From NCBI GenBank assembly GCA_003254925.1, contig QANZ01039871.1:94178-158177 (forward strand): DNA of 64,000 nt, in the 5' to 3' direction. The notes below the pieces were generated by a model. That model searched no databases. It was not told the origin of the DNA and saw only the letters and a list, made by a program, of their open reading frames with translations. Source of the DNA: Chamaecrista fasciculata. Taxonomy: Eukaryota > Streptophyta > Magnoliopsida > Fabales > Fabaceae. Shown piece after piece: positions 1 to 11,650 of the stretch; positions within the stretch are counted from its first letter, which is position 1; every line of letters starts with the position of its first letter. Position numbers and translations under genes: made by a program.

Positions 1-556
1 GAACGACATGAACAGCTACATATTGGCTCGGTACGAGTGACACTGAGTGGTGCGCAAGGCACTTTTACATATAAGATATTTTATTCAAAATGAACTGTCT
101 GGCTTCCTTTTATGTCACTGAACAACTCGTCAAAATTTTAAAATAGAAATGCTTTTCGGGTTAACTTAGATATGAAATCCAATAATCTCTTAGACGACTC
201 TATTGACTATTAAGAAATAGTTTAATTTATCCGAAGAAGCACTAAACCAGCTTTTAGTAACCAATACATTACATCATACTTGTAAGTACTACAAATATTC
301 AACGGGTCTTTCATGAAATACTATTACGAAATTTTCAAGTCTTCACTAAACAGCGGTTATCCATTCACTGCATCAATGGATGAAAAACACCTACGAAACA
401 ATAATTTTACCTTTAACTGGACACATACAGTGATAACTGCCCGTACACTACACAGTACATATCAAAATTTCTATCCCTGGTTCTTATACATGCATTGCTT
501 AGATTACATAGTATTTACATAGCTTATCTACATTTCAAATATTCTTGGTTTGCTTC
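1..556 (-). other. 3' flank / probable 3' UTR of the NHX gene
   Basis: No supported coding region is seen here. It lies just downstream of the antiporter stop codon. Read on the minus strand, an AATAAA-type poly(A) signal occurs near position 80, so much of the stretch could be 3' UTR. The small open frames on both strands show no recognisable family and no matching splice sites. Confidence 0.5.
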
Positions 557-2542
557 TCAATGCCACTGATGATGACCATTCCTCTCAGTTGGTGAACCTG
601 GTTCCACAGGAACAAAACCCCTGCCGCCAAAAACTGGACGCATGAATGCATCATCAAACTTACGCCAGTAACGATGAACTGTGTGTGTTGGAGTGGCCAG
701 TAATGCACGAATGCTGCTTGGACGATGGATTTCACGGCTATCAATATCAACTTCGGAATCTTGGGGAGATCCTAGAAACGGTACGTTTAATGATTTCGGA
801 GTAGATGAATCTTCCGTTGTCATGCTGACAGTGTGTTTAGGATGAGGTAGCAAAAGTCTTATGAGTGGCTTAGTCATCAAGCCAAACACCTGAAAATTTA
901 TATGTCAGTTCCATCTCTAAAGGATTTTTTATGTGATATTAAAGCACATGTCTGATCAGTATAAGATCTGAACAATTATTTTAAGGCGAATGTGTGGTTA
1001 GTAGTGCATGTTGACAAGGTTGCACAATTTGTTTAGATTGAAGATACAAACATTATGGCAGTAACTTCACTATTAAGAGTTTCCACAAATCAGGCTATTT
1101 AATGACAAATTCAACATTTGGTCTGACAAATCCAACATTTGGTCTCAAATTGTTTAAGTTAGACCTCAAACTATTCGTCATCAAAATAAATTTTCGCCCC
1201 ATAATAAAAAGAAATCAATAAAGATTGTCCAGGATATAAAAAAACCACGAAAAAGCAAATGTCTTACCACTGTGCTCACAAGTACAACAGTAATTGTGCT
1301 GGTGATCATGATTGCATTGGACCGCTGTTGAGTATGCCCCGACATGGTGAACTGCATTTTTAAAGTATATCAGTTTTGCAAAAATCACATCATCAAATGA
1401 GCAAAGTTTTCCCTACCTGATTATAGGCTAGTGCCATTGAAACAGCACCTCTCATGAGACCAGCCCACCAAATGATCACCTACATTTAAGAAACTCGTCA
1501 GCATAACTTGGACACCCCAGTGATCCAGGAACAGTTACAAGTTACAGAAATGAAGTCATACTTGCTGTCGGAAGGAGATCTTCTCATTAGGTGACTTTTT
1601 AGCCAAGTTGGATATGAAGGATAAGGGGAAAACAAAAGCTGCTCTTCCAACAAGTACAAGACCCAGTAATACAGAACTCACTGCTACTGAAGTTCCAGGG
1701 CTGCAGAAGATTGTTTTTTTCAAAAAAAGGTGGAACATATATTTATTTTCTTTTCAAAAGGCGAGGAAGTTTTGATTGAGAAAATAAAGACTATAAGAGT
1801 GGATGATCAAGCCCATAAACGCAAGTACAAAATTTGGAGGAGAAAAAGAAAAGCTCTTAAAAAAAGAGTAAATTAATAATTTAATCTTGAAAGATTATAA
1901 ATATCTCAATTTAGACATTGAAAGATAACATTATTAAATTTAGTCCTCCAAAGATTTTATCAGAATCAATTTAGGCTCTCTATTAAGAATATTAACTTAG
2001 ATGGAAAATCTGACTGTTAATTTACTTTTTCAACTTGACTACCTTTTGTGTTATTTGTGCTACAAACAATAAGATTTTTTTTTGAGATAGTTAACAAGAT
2101 GACCAAATTGATAGAAAATCCATCTTTTGAGAGACTAAATTGAGAGAAATTCCATAGAGTAAATCATTAATTTACTCAAAAACTTATGATAAAACGTCAA
2201 TGTCAAGTTCTAACGGACAACTAGTCATAAGTCATAACACAAGTTGTTTCTGTATTCTACATAGCACATTGTTGAAGTAAAGTTGTGGTATTAAACAAAT
2301 TCTCTAAAGAAATAAAAAGAGCCGATGAGTAAATAATATTGACTTTGATAAATCATAAGGTATACCTGTCACTAACAGACCTCCACTTCTCAATGTCCAA
2401 GGCATCCATACCAACATAAAGAAATATGAAAGTCTCAGTAACAAATGACAATGTTGCAAAAGTGTGCCTGTGATAGTAGAAAATGTACAGTTAGATCAAT
2501 TTGATTTTTCTCATGTGACATAATTATCATGTAATGAAAAGC

Positions 2543-2632
<90 letters not shown>

Positions 2633-2633
2633 N

Positions 2634-2676
<43 letters not shown>

Positions 2677-5325
2677 GGAAAAAAAGAAGAAGTTCTCCTG
2701 TCTGGACTGGACTGTCATGTCATATGAGCATATCCAAATCCATACTTAGGCATTCGCATACATAGACTTGAAAAGTATAACTACCTCAAACAAATTCAAA
2801 TAGCTTGAGGAAATCTGTTAAGAGGACATACTTGGTTGTGACTCTTGAGCTCTCAGTCACATTATGCCAAGTATAATGAGACATCACAATCCCACAGAAG
2901 AATACTGTAAGAATGCCACTAAGATAACACAACTGCAGAAAATGTAAATATATCAGCATCATGCAAATGACTAATGTGAAGCATCAAAATTACATATATT
3001 TGAAGCTCAGCAAAGAGTAAAAGACAGTCTCCAGCAAAACTTCTTGAAATCTTACTTCAGCCAGCATGTATGAAAGGTACGCCATTAACATCATGAGAGC
3101 AACCTCACGATCTGTGGAGTGCCTGGAGGTTGGGAGAAATTTTGTGAGCTTCAGTGAAAACTTCCTATATATCAGTTTTCGTTAATCTATGCTTTCATAC
3201 TTAATAAATCTCAAGCTCTCCTGTAAGACAATGACATATCATCTTGAACCGAAATTTTTTTACAAGGTTATATTATCTGTTTTAATTTGTTCCTATTATG
3301 TGCTATGAAATCTTTTAAGGTGAAACACTCAAACAATCAACTCAAGTGCAGTTTTCATCTCCTTCAATTGTAGACTTTCTGCAGAGTTGATATACAACTC
3401 AAACCGAATCTTAGTGTTATTATAATGGACACTGTTTGGTTTTACCAAAGACGAAAATAGGCAAAATAAGATTAAAAAAAAACCCTATCATGAAGATACC
3501 TGCCAATATACAGCTTTTTGATAATGAAAGCACTAAGCAGACCAGACTGCAAGGTGAGAGATAAGTTAGACCAAGGGTAGAATACCGCAAGCAATATGAA
3601 CATGTTGTATTGTGTGCATGAAAAATAAAATAGAGTGTGACAGTTACCAAAACCCCAAGCATTGTGCTTGTGAGGAACAAATACAAGAGGTTGCCCGAAA
3701 AATGCAAAGCAGTTTGGAGGTCAATATGGTTGAGGTCAAAGCTATGGATTGCATTGAAAAGCACCACTGATGTAGCATCATTCACAACACCCTCCCCAAA
3801 AACAAGACTGTAAAGTAAAGGAGTCTCATCCTGATTCAGCACCTACACCATCATTTATAAGTTCAATAGTTAGTGTAGCCACCTTAGTTGCTAGGAAAGA
3901 AAGAAAGCTATTGATCCAAACCTGTAATGTGCACACAGAATCTGTTGCAGCAAATATTGCACCAATTGCTGAAAATTGTTTAACAATAGTGAGTCAGACA
4001 GAAACAGAATGATGAGTTGTATTATAGAGGAGAATATCAAATATCATACCTAGATACTCCCCTATATCCAGTGAGCCAATATCCATCCGTTTAAAAACTT
4101 GCATAGCACCTGCGACAATGTATTTAGTAAGAACAACATATTTTCCTCTATGGTCATTACTCATTTTACTTAATGGGATTATTTATCCTAATTTCATGGA
4201 GAATTTTTTAATAAATGTTGAGAGCAAACTAAAAATTGTCTCAAGTGGCAAATTAACTTCTAGCTCTGTTAAAAATATAAACTCTTACTAAAAACAGAAA
4301 CCCATATAGAGGCAAGACATACCCAAAGTTATGATGCCACAAGATATTAAGGTACCAACAGCGCCAAACAACATGATTGTCATGAAATTTTTGAAAAACT
4401 GCTTCTTTTTCACCTGAAATCTGGAATAGATTGCGGAGTTCAAATTATAATAAAATAATAATTGCAAGTATAAATTAAAAACGGAATCCAGGGCAGACAG
4501 ATATTGCAGCAGAATATTTAAAGGAGAGGGAAACAATATAACTTTAAACATGTCACATGTAATTTATTCTTGATCATGTCAAGGGTAAACAAATTGCCTT
4601 TTTTTACTCATTCAGTCACATATAAACTACAATCCAAGGGATTCAGTAGCAAGGACCAAAAAATAACTAAAGTTATATGTCTTCGGGAGCAAGCTGAATT
4701 GGACTGTCTGTCACCAGTGAATGGTTTGCAACAAGCTGAATCATTGCAATGACAATTACAAATATCAATTCCCAAGTTGGATAAATAGATCGTGCAAAAG
4801 TTTACCCGGCATTAAATATAATAGGCGGCAGAAGGTATATAAAGAAAAGGCCTTCACTGAAAACAAGGAGATGCGAGCTTCTGCCACCACTAAGCAGCAA
4901 AATTATTACCCCAGTGAAAAGACCCTGAAATCCATATGAAAGTCGGTCATTTCCCAGCAGAAAGTAAATAAAAGTAAGGAAATGCCACGCCCATTATTGC
5001 TGAAAGGCCTCAACCTAGGCACATATACATGTAAACTTTGTTGGCTCTTCAAAGTGAGCTTTTCTGGGCGTGGCCATAACAATATTTGGTGTAGTCAGCT
5101 TCTATATTATAAATGTATTGGTCGACAAGTTCTAGAAAAGCCATCACTTACAATCAAAAGCGCAGTGATTGACTCATTCATCCACCGATTCTCCTCAAAA
5201 AGATGGCCGATCACAATACAAGCACAGAGGAGTGCCACAAATAGGTTCATGGAGACTACTGATCTATAATCAGAAGTCGATAGCGCTTGCAATTGTGTAA
5301 GTACGGAACTTAATCCAAAAGCCAT
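557..5325 (-). CDS. NHX: Vacuolar Na+(K+)/H+ antiporter, class I NHX, 14 coding exons, 542 aa
   Basis: Electroneutral exchanger of the CPA1 family that moves Na+ or K+ into the vacuole against H+. Exons, 5' to 3' on the minus strand: 5325-5152, 4924-4806, 4420-4323, 4109-4050, 3968-3922, 3842-3648, 3546-3500, 3122-3056, 2932-2832, 2467-2366, 1700-1562, 1479-1417, 1351-1268, 889-557. All junctions are GT-AG and the exon lengths sum to 543 codons in one frame. The N-terminus MAFGLSSVLTQLQ and the amiloride-binding motif FFIYLLPPI (residues 85-93) are typical of NHX1/NHX2. The FGEGVVNDATSVVLFNA segment carries the conserved Asn-Asp pair (187-188), and IIWWAGLMRGAVSMALAYNQ is the late conserved transmembrane segment. 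The length equals that of class I plant NHX proteins (about 540 aa). The start ATG lies in exon 1; a 5' UTR intron with donor near 5745 is possible. Intron 9 holds a long GA repeat and intron 10 a repeat element. Membership of class I is close to certain; which paralogue it is cannot be told. Confidence 0.96.
1864..2180. repeat. Degenerate inverted-repeat element inside NHX intron 10
   Basis: The stretch opens with alternating 'aatttagacattg / aatttagtcctcc / aatttaggctct' motifs and closes with their complements (gaccaaattgatag, gagactaaattgag). Both ends carry a similar gagtaaat...ttaatttac segment. This is the layout of the small palindromic 'GGTCC' elements found elsewhere in the window, but it is more diverged. 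No clean target-site duplication was found. Confidence 0.45.
2547..2671. repeat. (GA)n microsatellite in NHX intron 9
   Basis: About 125 bp of nearly uninterrupted GA dinucleotides with one N at 2633. It lies wholly inside the intron between coding exons 9 and 10 of the antiporter gene. The N and the length suggest the true repeat number was not resolved. The long Ser-Leu and Glu-Arg frames that cross it are artefacts of the repeat. Confidence 0.97.
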
Positions 5326-6039
5326 TTTGGTCTCCTCAATAACAAATAACTGCAGAAGCAGAACGAGCGAAAACTTCTATTATGGTTGAGTTATTATAAA
5401 GTTCAAAGGCAATTTAGAACTTAAAAAGTCTTCGTAGTTCGTATCTATGTCTCCGAGCTGTCCATGTTTAGAACCTCAAAGTCAAAGAGAGAGAGTCTCT
5501 GCAAGAGCAAGATACATGCAAATTAATTTACAACATGATATAAAAAACACAGAAAGTAATTCCCTAACTAAGAGAAACGAAGAAATTAGGATAAACAGCT
5601 TCAGCGAGGTTCGTTCGTCGGCCTCATCATTAAAAAGCAGTTCAAAACCAAATTGAATTCCGATTGAAATCTCATAAAACAAACGGGGAAAAAGTTGGAC
5701 TCAATAATTCGTCTACATATATCTACAAAGTACAAAAAACTCACCAAAACGCTTCTTGCTCGCATGCAAATGAGGGAGCTTCGACTTTCCAGAAATAGCT
5801 AACTAAGAAGCCTTCACTTGGAAGATTTTTTGTTTCTCAGATACTTTTTTGGTTTGGAGTAAATGAGAAACGCTAGGATGTTGAAAGCTCTGGAAAATGG
5901 GAGATAAATCAAAAGCAATGGTTGGGGAAAAAGAGAAATTGAGAAACAGGTGAGAAATCCGTGGGGTAACTTTTTTTTTTTTTTTTTAATACCATGGTGT
6001 CCCCACCTATCCGTGTCGGGGTATAAGACTATAGAGAAA
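5326..6039. other. 5' flank of NHX: probable 5' UTR and promoter
   Basis: No gene is seen. Read on the minus strand, a donor-like GTGAGT near 5744 and an acceptor-like GAG just before the start codon could bound a leader intron. A poly-T run lies near 5971-5988. Position suggests the antiporter promoter lies here. Confidence 0.4.
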
Positions 6040-6390
6040 GACTTAGGAAGCAAGGACACTGACACGGACACGAGACACGACACGGACACAGACACAGCGA
6101 CACGCTAAACTCTCAAAATTACGCGACACGACACGCCATATATTTATATATATAAATAATTAAATATTTATAATTTTTAATGAAAAATTTAAAAATTACA
6201 AGTTTTATTCATAATATATGTCATATGTATTATTATTTTCTCTTATATGTCATGTTAAAGTCACAAAAAATTGATTTATATTTTAAAATTTATGAATATG
6301 TGTCGTGTCGGTGTCGTACGGGTGTCGGACACTGACACGTGTCCGACACAGCGACACGCCCTCAAAATGAAGTGTCCATGCTTCTTAGAC
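6040..6390. mobile_element. MITE-like element with GTGTCG-rich subterminal repeats
   Basis: The ends are imperfect inverted repeats: acttaggaagcaaggacact on the left, and gtctaagaagcatggacact as the complement of the right end. Both arms are full of gacacg/cgtgtc words (for example gacacgacacggacacag), and the centre is AT-rich. There is no coding capacity. Such subterminal repetition is typical of non-autonomous DNA transposons, possibly hAT or CACTA derived. A target-site duplication is not clear: aaagact occurs near both ends but is offset on the right. Confidence 0.65.
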
Positions 6391-6506
6391 AAAGACTAAT
6401 CTCATTCAAATTAAAGTCCTCCAACAAATGTCTTGGGGGTAACTTTGATTTGAAGAGACAGAGACGGACGCACAGACGAGAAAGAGAAAGAGAAACTCAA
6501 AAGTGA

Positions 6507-6891
6507 AATAATATAGGCTAAAATGTACTTTTTGTCCCATAACTTTGACAAAGGTTTCAATTTGGTCCCATAATTTTGGCAAAGGTCTCAATTTGGTCCC
6601 ATAACTTTTTTTGATGTAATTTTAGTCCCATAACTTTTGAAAACGTCTCACCATTAGTCTCAAACTGATTTTCATTCATTATTTGCCGTTAAAAATGATT
6701 TGACATACTGAGTTGGATGATGATATAATAAATATGGGTGAAGTTATGAGATAGATGGAAATCAGCTTGGGACCAACGGTGGGATGTTTTCAGAAGTTAT
6801 GGGATCAAAATTGCAACAAAAAAGTTATGGGACCAAATTGAAACCAATGCCAAAGTTATGGGACCAAAAGTGCACTTTAGCCAATAATATA
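6507..6891. mobile_element. Palindromic 'GGTCCCATAACTTT' MITE with 9-bp TSD
   Basis: The element at 6516-6882 begins ggctaaaatgtac, and the complement of its right end is ggctaaagtgcac. Both ends run on into several copies of 'tttggtcccataactttt', so most of the 367 bp can fold on itself. It is flanked by the perfect 9-bp direct repeat aataatata at 6507-6515 and 6883-6891. A 9-bp duplication fits Mutator-like transposases. There is no coding region. A relative sits at 44964-45352. Confidence 0.85.
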
Positions 6892-7329
6892 AGTCTCACT
6901 AGGCTACGATACGCATTCCAATATAAAAAATTACGCAAAGAGAGATCATAGCCGCTGATTCTGCATTCCTTTTTAATCGTGTGGTCTACGGGCTGCCACA
7001 GCAGACTTTCACTTAATTGCAGGCTGACAATTTCCTTTACGACTTTATGGCAGAAGGAAGGAAGTAAGATATTTTTTGGATTTAGTGAATTCATGCTTTT
7101 ATTTCATAATTTGATTTGATTTGAATATTAATAGCAAATTAAAATGATACGATAATTAATTTCTCTTGAAGAAAATGGTGGTTCTTATCTAGTAATAGTA
7201 TATTACTACTATATTACAAATTTCTTAATGAAAGGCAACGACTTTTACTTTTTTAGTCTTCAACCAGCTCTCGTGAATAACATTGACCCTCACTCACAAG
7301 TCCATAAGTCCACTCACGAGGATCAACAG
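6892..7329. other. Intergenic, nothing recognised
   Basis: AT-rich DNA between a MITE and a LINE. A short minus-strand open frame that continues out of the MITE has no family features. Confidence 0.6.
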
Positions 7330-9328
7330 TAAAGTGTCTTTTTTTTTTGGTAAACAAAGACAAAGTACAAAACTAAGCAGCTACAAGGCGAGGATAGCAA
7401 ATTCCTCTCATATTAGCATCAAAGCGACTCAAACATCCAGCAGGACATGAACTGAATTCGTGCAAATCCCTCGATAAAGAGTGAGCATGGTTGGCAAGCC
7501 AGTCGGCGACTGTATTAGCTTCTCAAAACACATGTCGAACTTGGCAACTCCAATCAGTATTGAAAATCACCCTCCTAATACGCGAGATCAACGCAGCAAA
7601 CGGATGTTCGCAATTTACACCATCATTAACCATAAGAACAGCAGCTGCAGAGTCAGAATCCACAAAACAATTATGAATATTTAGTCTCCTAGCTATAAAT
7701 ATAGCATCCCAAATAGCAGCAAGTTCAGCATGTGTAATTGAGGTGGCACCCATATTCCTTGCGAATCCTATGACCCAGGAACCACAATCATTTCGCAGCA
7801 CACCACCACATGTTGCATTTCCATTGCTCCACCTTGAACCATCGGTATTAAAGATGAAGCACCCCTGCATAGGAAAATTCCACTTCACTAGCAACTCTTC
7901 TTTCATACCACAAGCTGCCTTTCCCTCCTTGCAAGAAACATATTCTTTCAAATTCCTGCAACTTGTATATTGGATATCAACAAACAGTCGACTTTTCTTG
8001 CCAAACACAACATTGCACCGATTGATCCATATATTCCAGGTAACGAAAGCGAAGATAGTAAACCAAGACATCCCAACAACATCATGATCTTTCCCCCAAT
8101 CCTCCCAACAATTCCGGAATAACCAATCATCAAGATTCATAGTAAAAAAGTCTTCCCAAAAATTCTCCCTAACAAAACCTTTCCAAACCTGCTTGGCAAT
8201 ATCACAATCCCTTAAACAGTGAAGAATACTCTCCTCATCTCCACAATTAAAAGGGCAAATAGCAGAATTAATGATGTGTCTATCAAAGAGAAGCCGTCTG
8301 GTACTAATACGATTATGAAAAAGTAACCAGATGAAAGTTCTCACCCGTGGAAGGCCATCCCATCGGCAAATCTTCTTCCAAACCCTGTCTCCGCCATCAG
8401 ATAAATCAGGAATTAAAGATCTGTATGCTGATTTTACATCCAGAACCCCATTAGCAGAATGGATACAAGCAACAGCATCTCTTGGTTCATCAGCACGTGG
8501 CGGAGGGATGAGCATAATCTTACTAGTAATGTCATCAGGAACGAACATGTTAAACATGCTCAGATTCCAATCTCCATTACTGTCAACCAAGTCAGCCACT
8601 CTAACCTGTCTTACTCCATCAACAAGAGAAACTGATATGCAATCCTCCAAGGAGTGAATACCTGGAACCCACGTGTCTTTCCAGAATCTAGTATCTCTAC
8701 CATTGCCAAATCTCCAAGTGATCCCATCAATGAATTTGTTCCAAACTCCTGTAATGCCCCTCCAGATATTAGAACAGTTTTGGCGCCTAACCACCCGCAG
8801 TAACAAATTAGAACCGCAATTGTATTTACTTCGAACCACCTTGACCCAAAGCTTCTCTCTGTCAGTAGTTAATTGCCAAGCAAGCTTCATCATACTTGCC
8901 TCATTATGTAATCTTAAACTCCTAAAGCCGAGCCCCCCTTGATCTTTAGGAGAACAGATTTTCTCCCATGAAATCAAGTGAATTTTCTTCTTATTCTCTG
9001 TCGCTCCCCAGAGAAAATTCTGTGATATCTTCTCTACATCTTTATGAACACCAACCAGTAAGGCCGTCGTTTGCATAGAATACGCCGGAATAGCATGTAA
9101 GACAGAGTTGATTAGAATAGAACGACCAGTAAAGTTCAAAGTATTGGCCTTCCAACTAGATAATCTTTTCTAAACCTTGTTGACAATGAAATTGTAAGAA
9201 GCTTTGGTCACACGACCATGATGAACTGGAATACCGAGATATTTACCCAAGTCCGAAGTAAGCTGGAATCCAAGCTCTTCACTGATCTGACCAGCTCTAA
9301 AGATCATAAGCTTTTGGGATTAAAGTGT
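7330..9328 (-). mobile_element. 5'-truncated LINE (plant L1 type), with TSD
   Basis: The minus-strand insertion spans about 7338-9320, ends in a short poly(A) (T run at 7339-7348 on the plus strand) and is flanked by the direct repeat taaagtgt at 7330-7337 and 9321-9328. It carries only the 3' third of LINE ORF2. In order it has the C-terminal part of the reverse transcriptase (GKYLGIPVHHG, LINSVLHAIPAYSM), the zinc-binding zf-RVT domain (CPFNCGDEESILHCLRDC) and RNase H (FNTDGSRWSNG, ITHAELAAIWDAI, VDSDSAAA). One frame stays open for 538 codons (7523-9139). An in-frame TAG before it (NKV*KRLSSW) and a TGA after it (RHVF*EANTVADW) look like CAG and CGA codons lost by C-to-T change. The 5' truncation is typical of target-primed reverse transcription that stopped early. 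It is dead but fairly young. Confidence 0.93.
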
Positions 9329-9660
9329 AATTAAATCAAGATGTATTCAAAAAAAAATCTTATGAAAATGAGAAAATTTTGTAATATTAGAATTTTAAAG
9401 ACCCTTTTATAATTAATTTCAACTCAACAGTAAAATTATATAATGTACTCTTTAGTTTCTGTTTTCTTTATGTTTTGATCTCTTTTAGTAAAGGGAAAGG
9501 ACTTAAACGCATAAGAGAAGACATGTTGGGAGGTTTTTGACATTTTAAGGTGGTCACAATCACATCTTCCGTTAAATCCTAACGGAAATAAAGCACAGGG
9601 GACCAATTCNGTTAAAACTATTTCTCGCTTTGTTTTGTTTATCAAACTATGAGACTAGTT
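9329..9660. other. AT-rich intergenic stretch with an N at 9610
   Basis: No coding feature is supported. A single N at 9610 marks an unresolved base or join. Confidence 0.5.
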
Positions 9661-10040
9661 GCATTTAGGTCCGCAAACAGTTGTTTGTTTTTTAATTGGT
9701 AATTGAATATCAAAAATAAACCCGATCATTGATATTTCAATAGGACGCCAGTTTTATTTACACATTTTAAGGACCGATTCATTGGATCGGTACAAAATCA
9801 TGGACCAAATTGTACGTTTACAATAATTTTCATGTTATTTGCATTATGGTCCCCAAACTATTGTTTGTTATTTTTTTGTCATTGAATTTCATAAATAAAC
9901 CCGATTATTGATGGTTGCGATTTTCTATGGGGCCCGAGTTATAATTTACACATCTCAAGGACTTATTATTGGATCAATACAAATTTATGGACCAAATTGT
10001 ATTCTTAAAATAATTTTATTGTTATTTTCATTTTGGTACA
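9661..10040. repeat. Two diverged tandem copies of a ~180-190-bp unit
   Basis: Copy 1 begins gcatttaggtccgcaaac at 9661 and copy 2 begins gcattatggtccccaaac at 9841. Both continue through 'ttgtttgtt...ttgaat', 'aataaacccgat.attgat' and 'ggaccaaattgta' to an 'ataatttt..tgttatttgcatt' end, after which a third start (cattttggtac) is seen. The copies differ at many positions, so the duplication is old. The unit resembles the GGTCC-type repeats of the window. Confidence 0.75.
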
Positions 10041-10480
10041 TCATCTCATCCCATTATGGACCAAAAACCCACCATCCAAAAATATCTCATCCTCATGCTT
10101 TTCAAGATCATCTCATCTCAATATCATTCCAATCAAACCACACCCAAACACCTATCATCTTATCTCATTATTTTCTACCATTTCTACCCCTATAGAAATT
10201 AAAAAAAAAATCTATAAACTTATTTCAACCAACCGCAATCATTACATACCCTTTTATATAATTTCATACCCTATTTAACATCATTTTCTCTAAAATCACC
10301 CAAACACCAATACATCATTTCATCTCATCCCATTACAACATAATCTCATTTCAATCACTTAGTTGAACTTGAATTAAGATGAAAGAGCTCCCCAAACAAG
10401 CCCTAAATAACTAATGACTTAGGTCCGCCTCACTTTCGGCCAAAACTCAAAACCACTCGGTGAAGCAAAATAGTTTATGG
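10041..10480. repeat. Repeat-like stretch rich in CATCTCATC words
   Basis: Repeated catctcatc / catcccatt words occur at 10042-10345, followed by ctccccaaacaagccct. The composition is that of the hAT-type MITEs common in some woody dicots. I could not define paired ends. There is no coding support. Confidence 0.35.
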
Positions 10481-11650
10481 CTCCGTTTGGTAGGGTGCAA
10501 TCAGTGCCTTGGAATGTAAATTGACTCGGAATCCAATAAATTACAATGTTTGGTATGGTTTCAAGGCTCAGTAAATCTCTTTGCAACGTAAATTCCTTTG
10601 CAGTGAATAGTGACATTTTTTTTACATCCATATTGGTCCGGCGTCCCATTTACATCGAAGGAAATGTGGTCGAAATGTCCAGATTGCCCCTTCATTTGTT
10701 CTCCGATTCTCTTTGGGTCTTCCCTCCAATATCCATCTGCTAGGCCATCGTTGTTGGTGGTCTCCGTCCACACCATCGCCGTCGTAGTTTCCAAGCACGA
10801 CATCGCCGTCGCTGTCGTCGGATCTGGAAAGTGGCTAGAAATGTCGTCGGATCCGAAACAATCTGCATCATCTTCATCTCTTGTGGATTTNCTAGATAGC
10901 TATTTCACCAATAAATTCAACAACTACAATTCTATCCCCAAAAGTCCAAATCCTTTTCCGTTTTACGACATCTAGCAAATTTTGTGCTCAGTTACCGTCG
11001 AGTCCTTGTATGTTACTAATAATTAAAAAAGAGCTAAAAATATATCTTTAATTCCCAAACTTTATAAGTTTTTAATTTCGTCCTCAAAGATTGTTGATTA
11101 TCGATTTAGTCCTTCAAGTTTCACATTCCAATTGATTTTATCTTTTTGCATTAATTTCACCTAATAAATTAATCATAAAATTCATGTAGATTATGGCATG
11201 TAATATGAAACTATTGAAAAAAATAAATAAACTTGTATTGAAAATCAAATGGAATTTGCTGTTATTATTGAATGAAGTTAACTGTTAAGACACATAACAA
11301 AATTAACTAAAATGTACAATTTTGAAGACCAAAATTAACAATAAATAAATTAACAATAATGTTGAAATATAATCAATTTAACAACAAAATTAACAATAAA
11401 GTTTTCGTGTAAAAACCAAAAACATACCTTTGCCAAAGAAAACAAAGACAATTAATTCTAGACCTTTTGTTTTTCCTTCTTGTAGAAAAAGCTTTTGCAG
11501 TCAATTTAGAAACCAAAGTTGCGATTCTCCATCGCTTTCTCGTATGCTGCAGTTGTAGGAATGGGGTTACTCTAATCAATTGCAGTTTTGGCCAAAAACA
11601 AAACAGAATGATTAATTCAACCGGCCCGTAATTATTATTAATCTACTATT
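10481..11650. other. Intergenic, probable transposon remnants
   Basis: 10481-10980 is locally more GC-rich and opens with ctccgtttggtagggtgc, a form often seen at the ends of non-autonomous DNA elements, but no matching right end was found. 11030-11400 holds scattered 'cgtcctcaaag / gaccaaaattaac' words of the GGTCC-type repeats. An N lies at 10891. No gene is supported. Confidence 0.4.

Noticed and set aside
2527-2749. Open frames of Ser-Leu or Glu-Arg repeats on both strands
   Set aside because: They are products of the GA microsatellite within an NHX intron.
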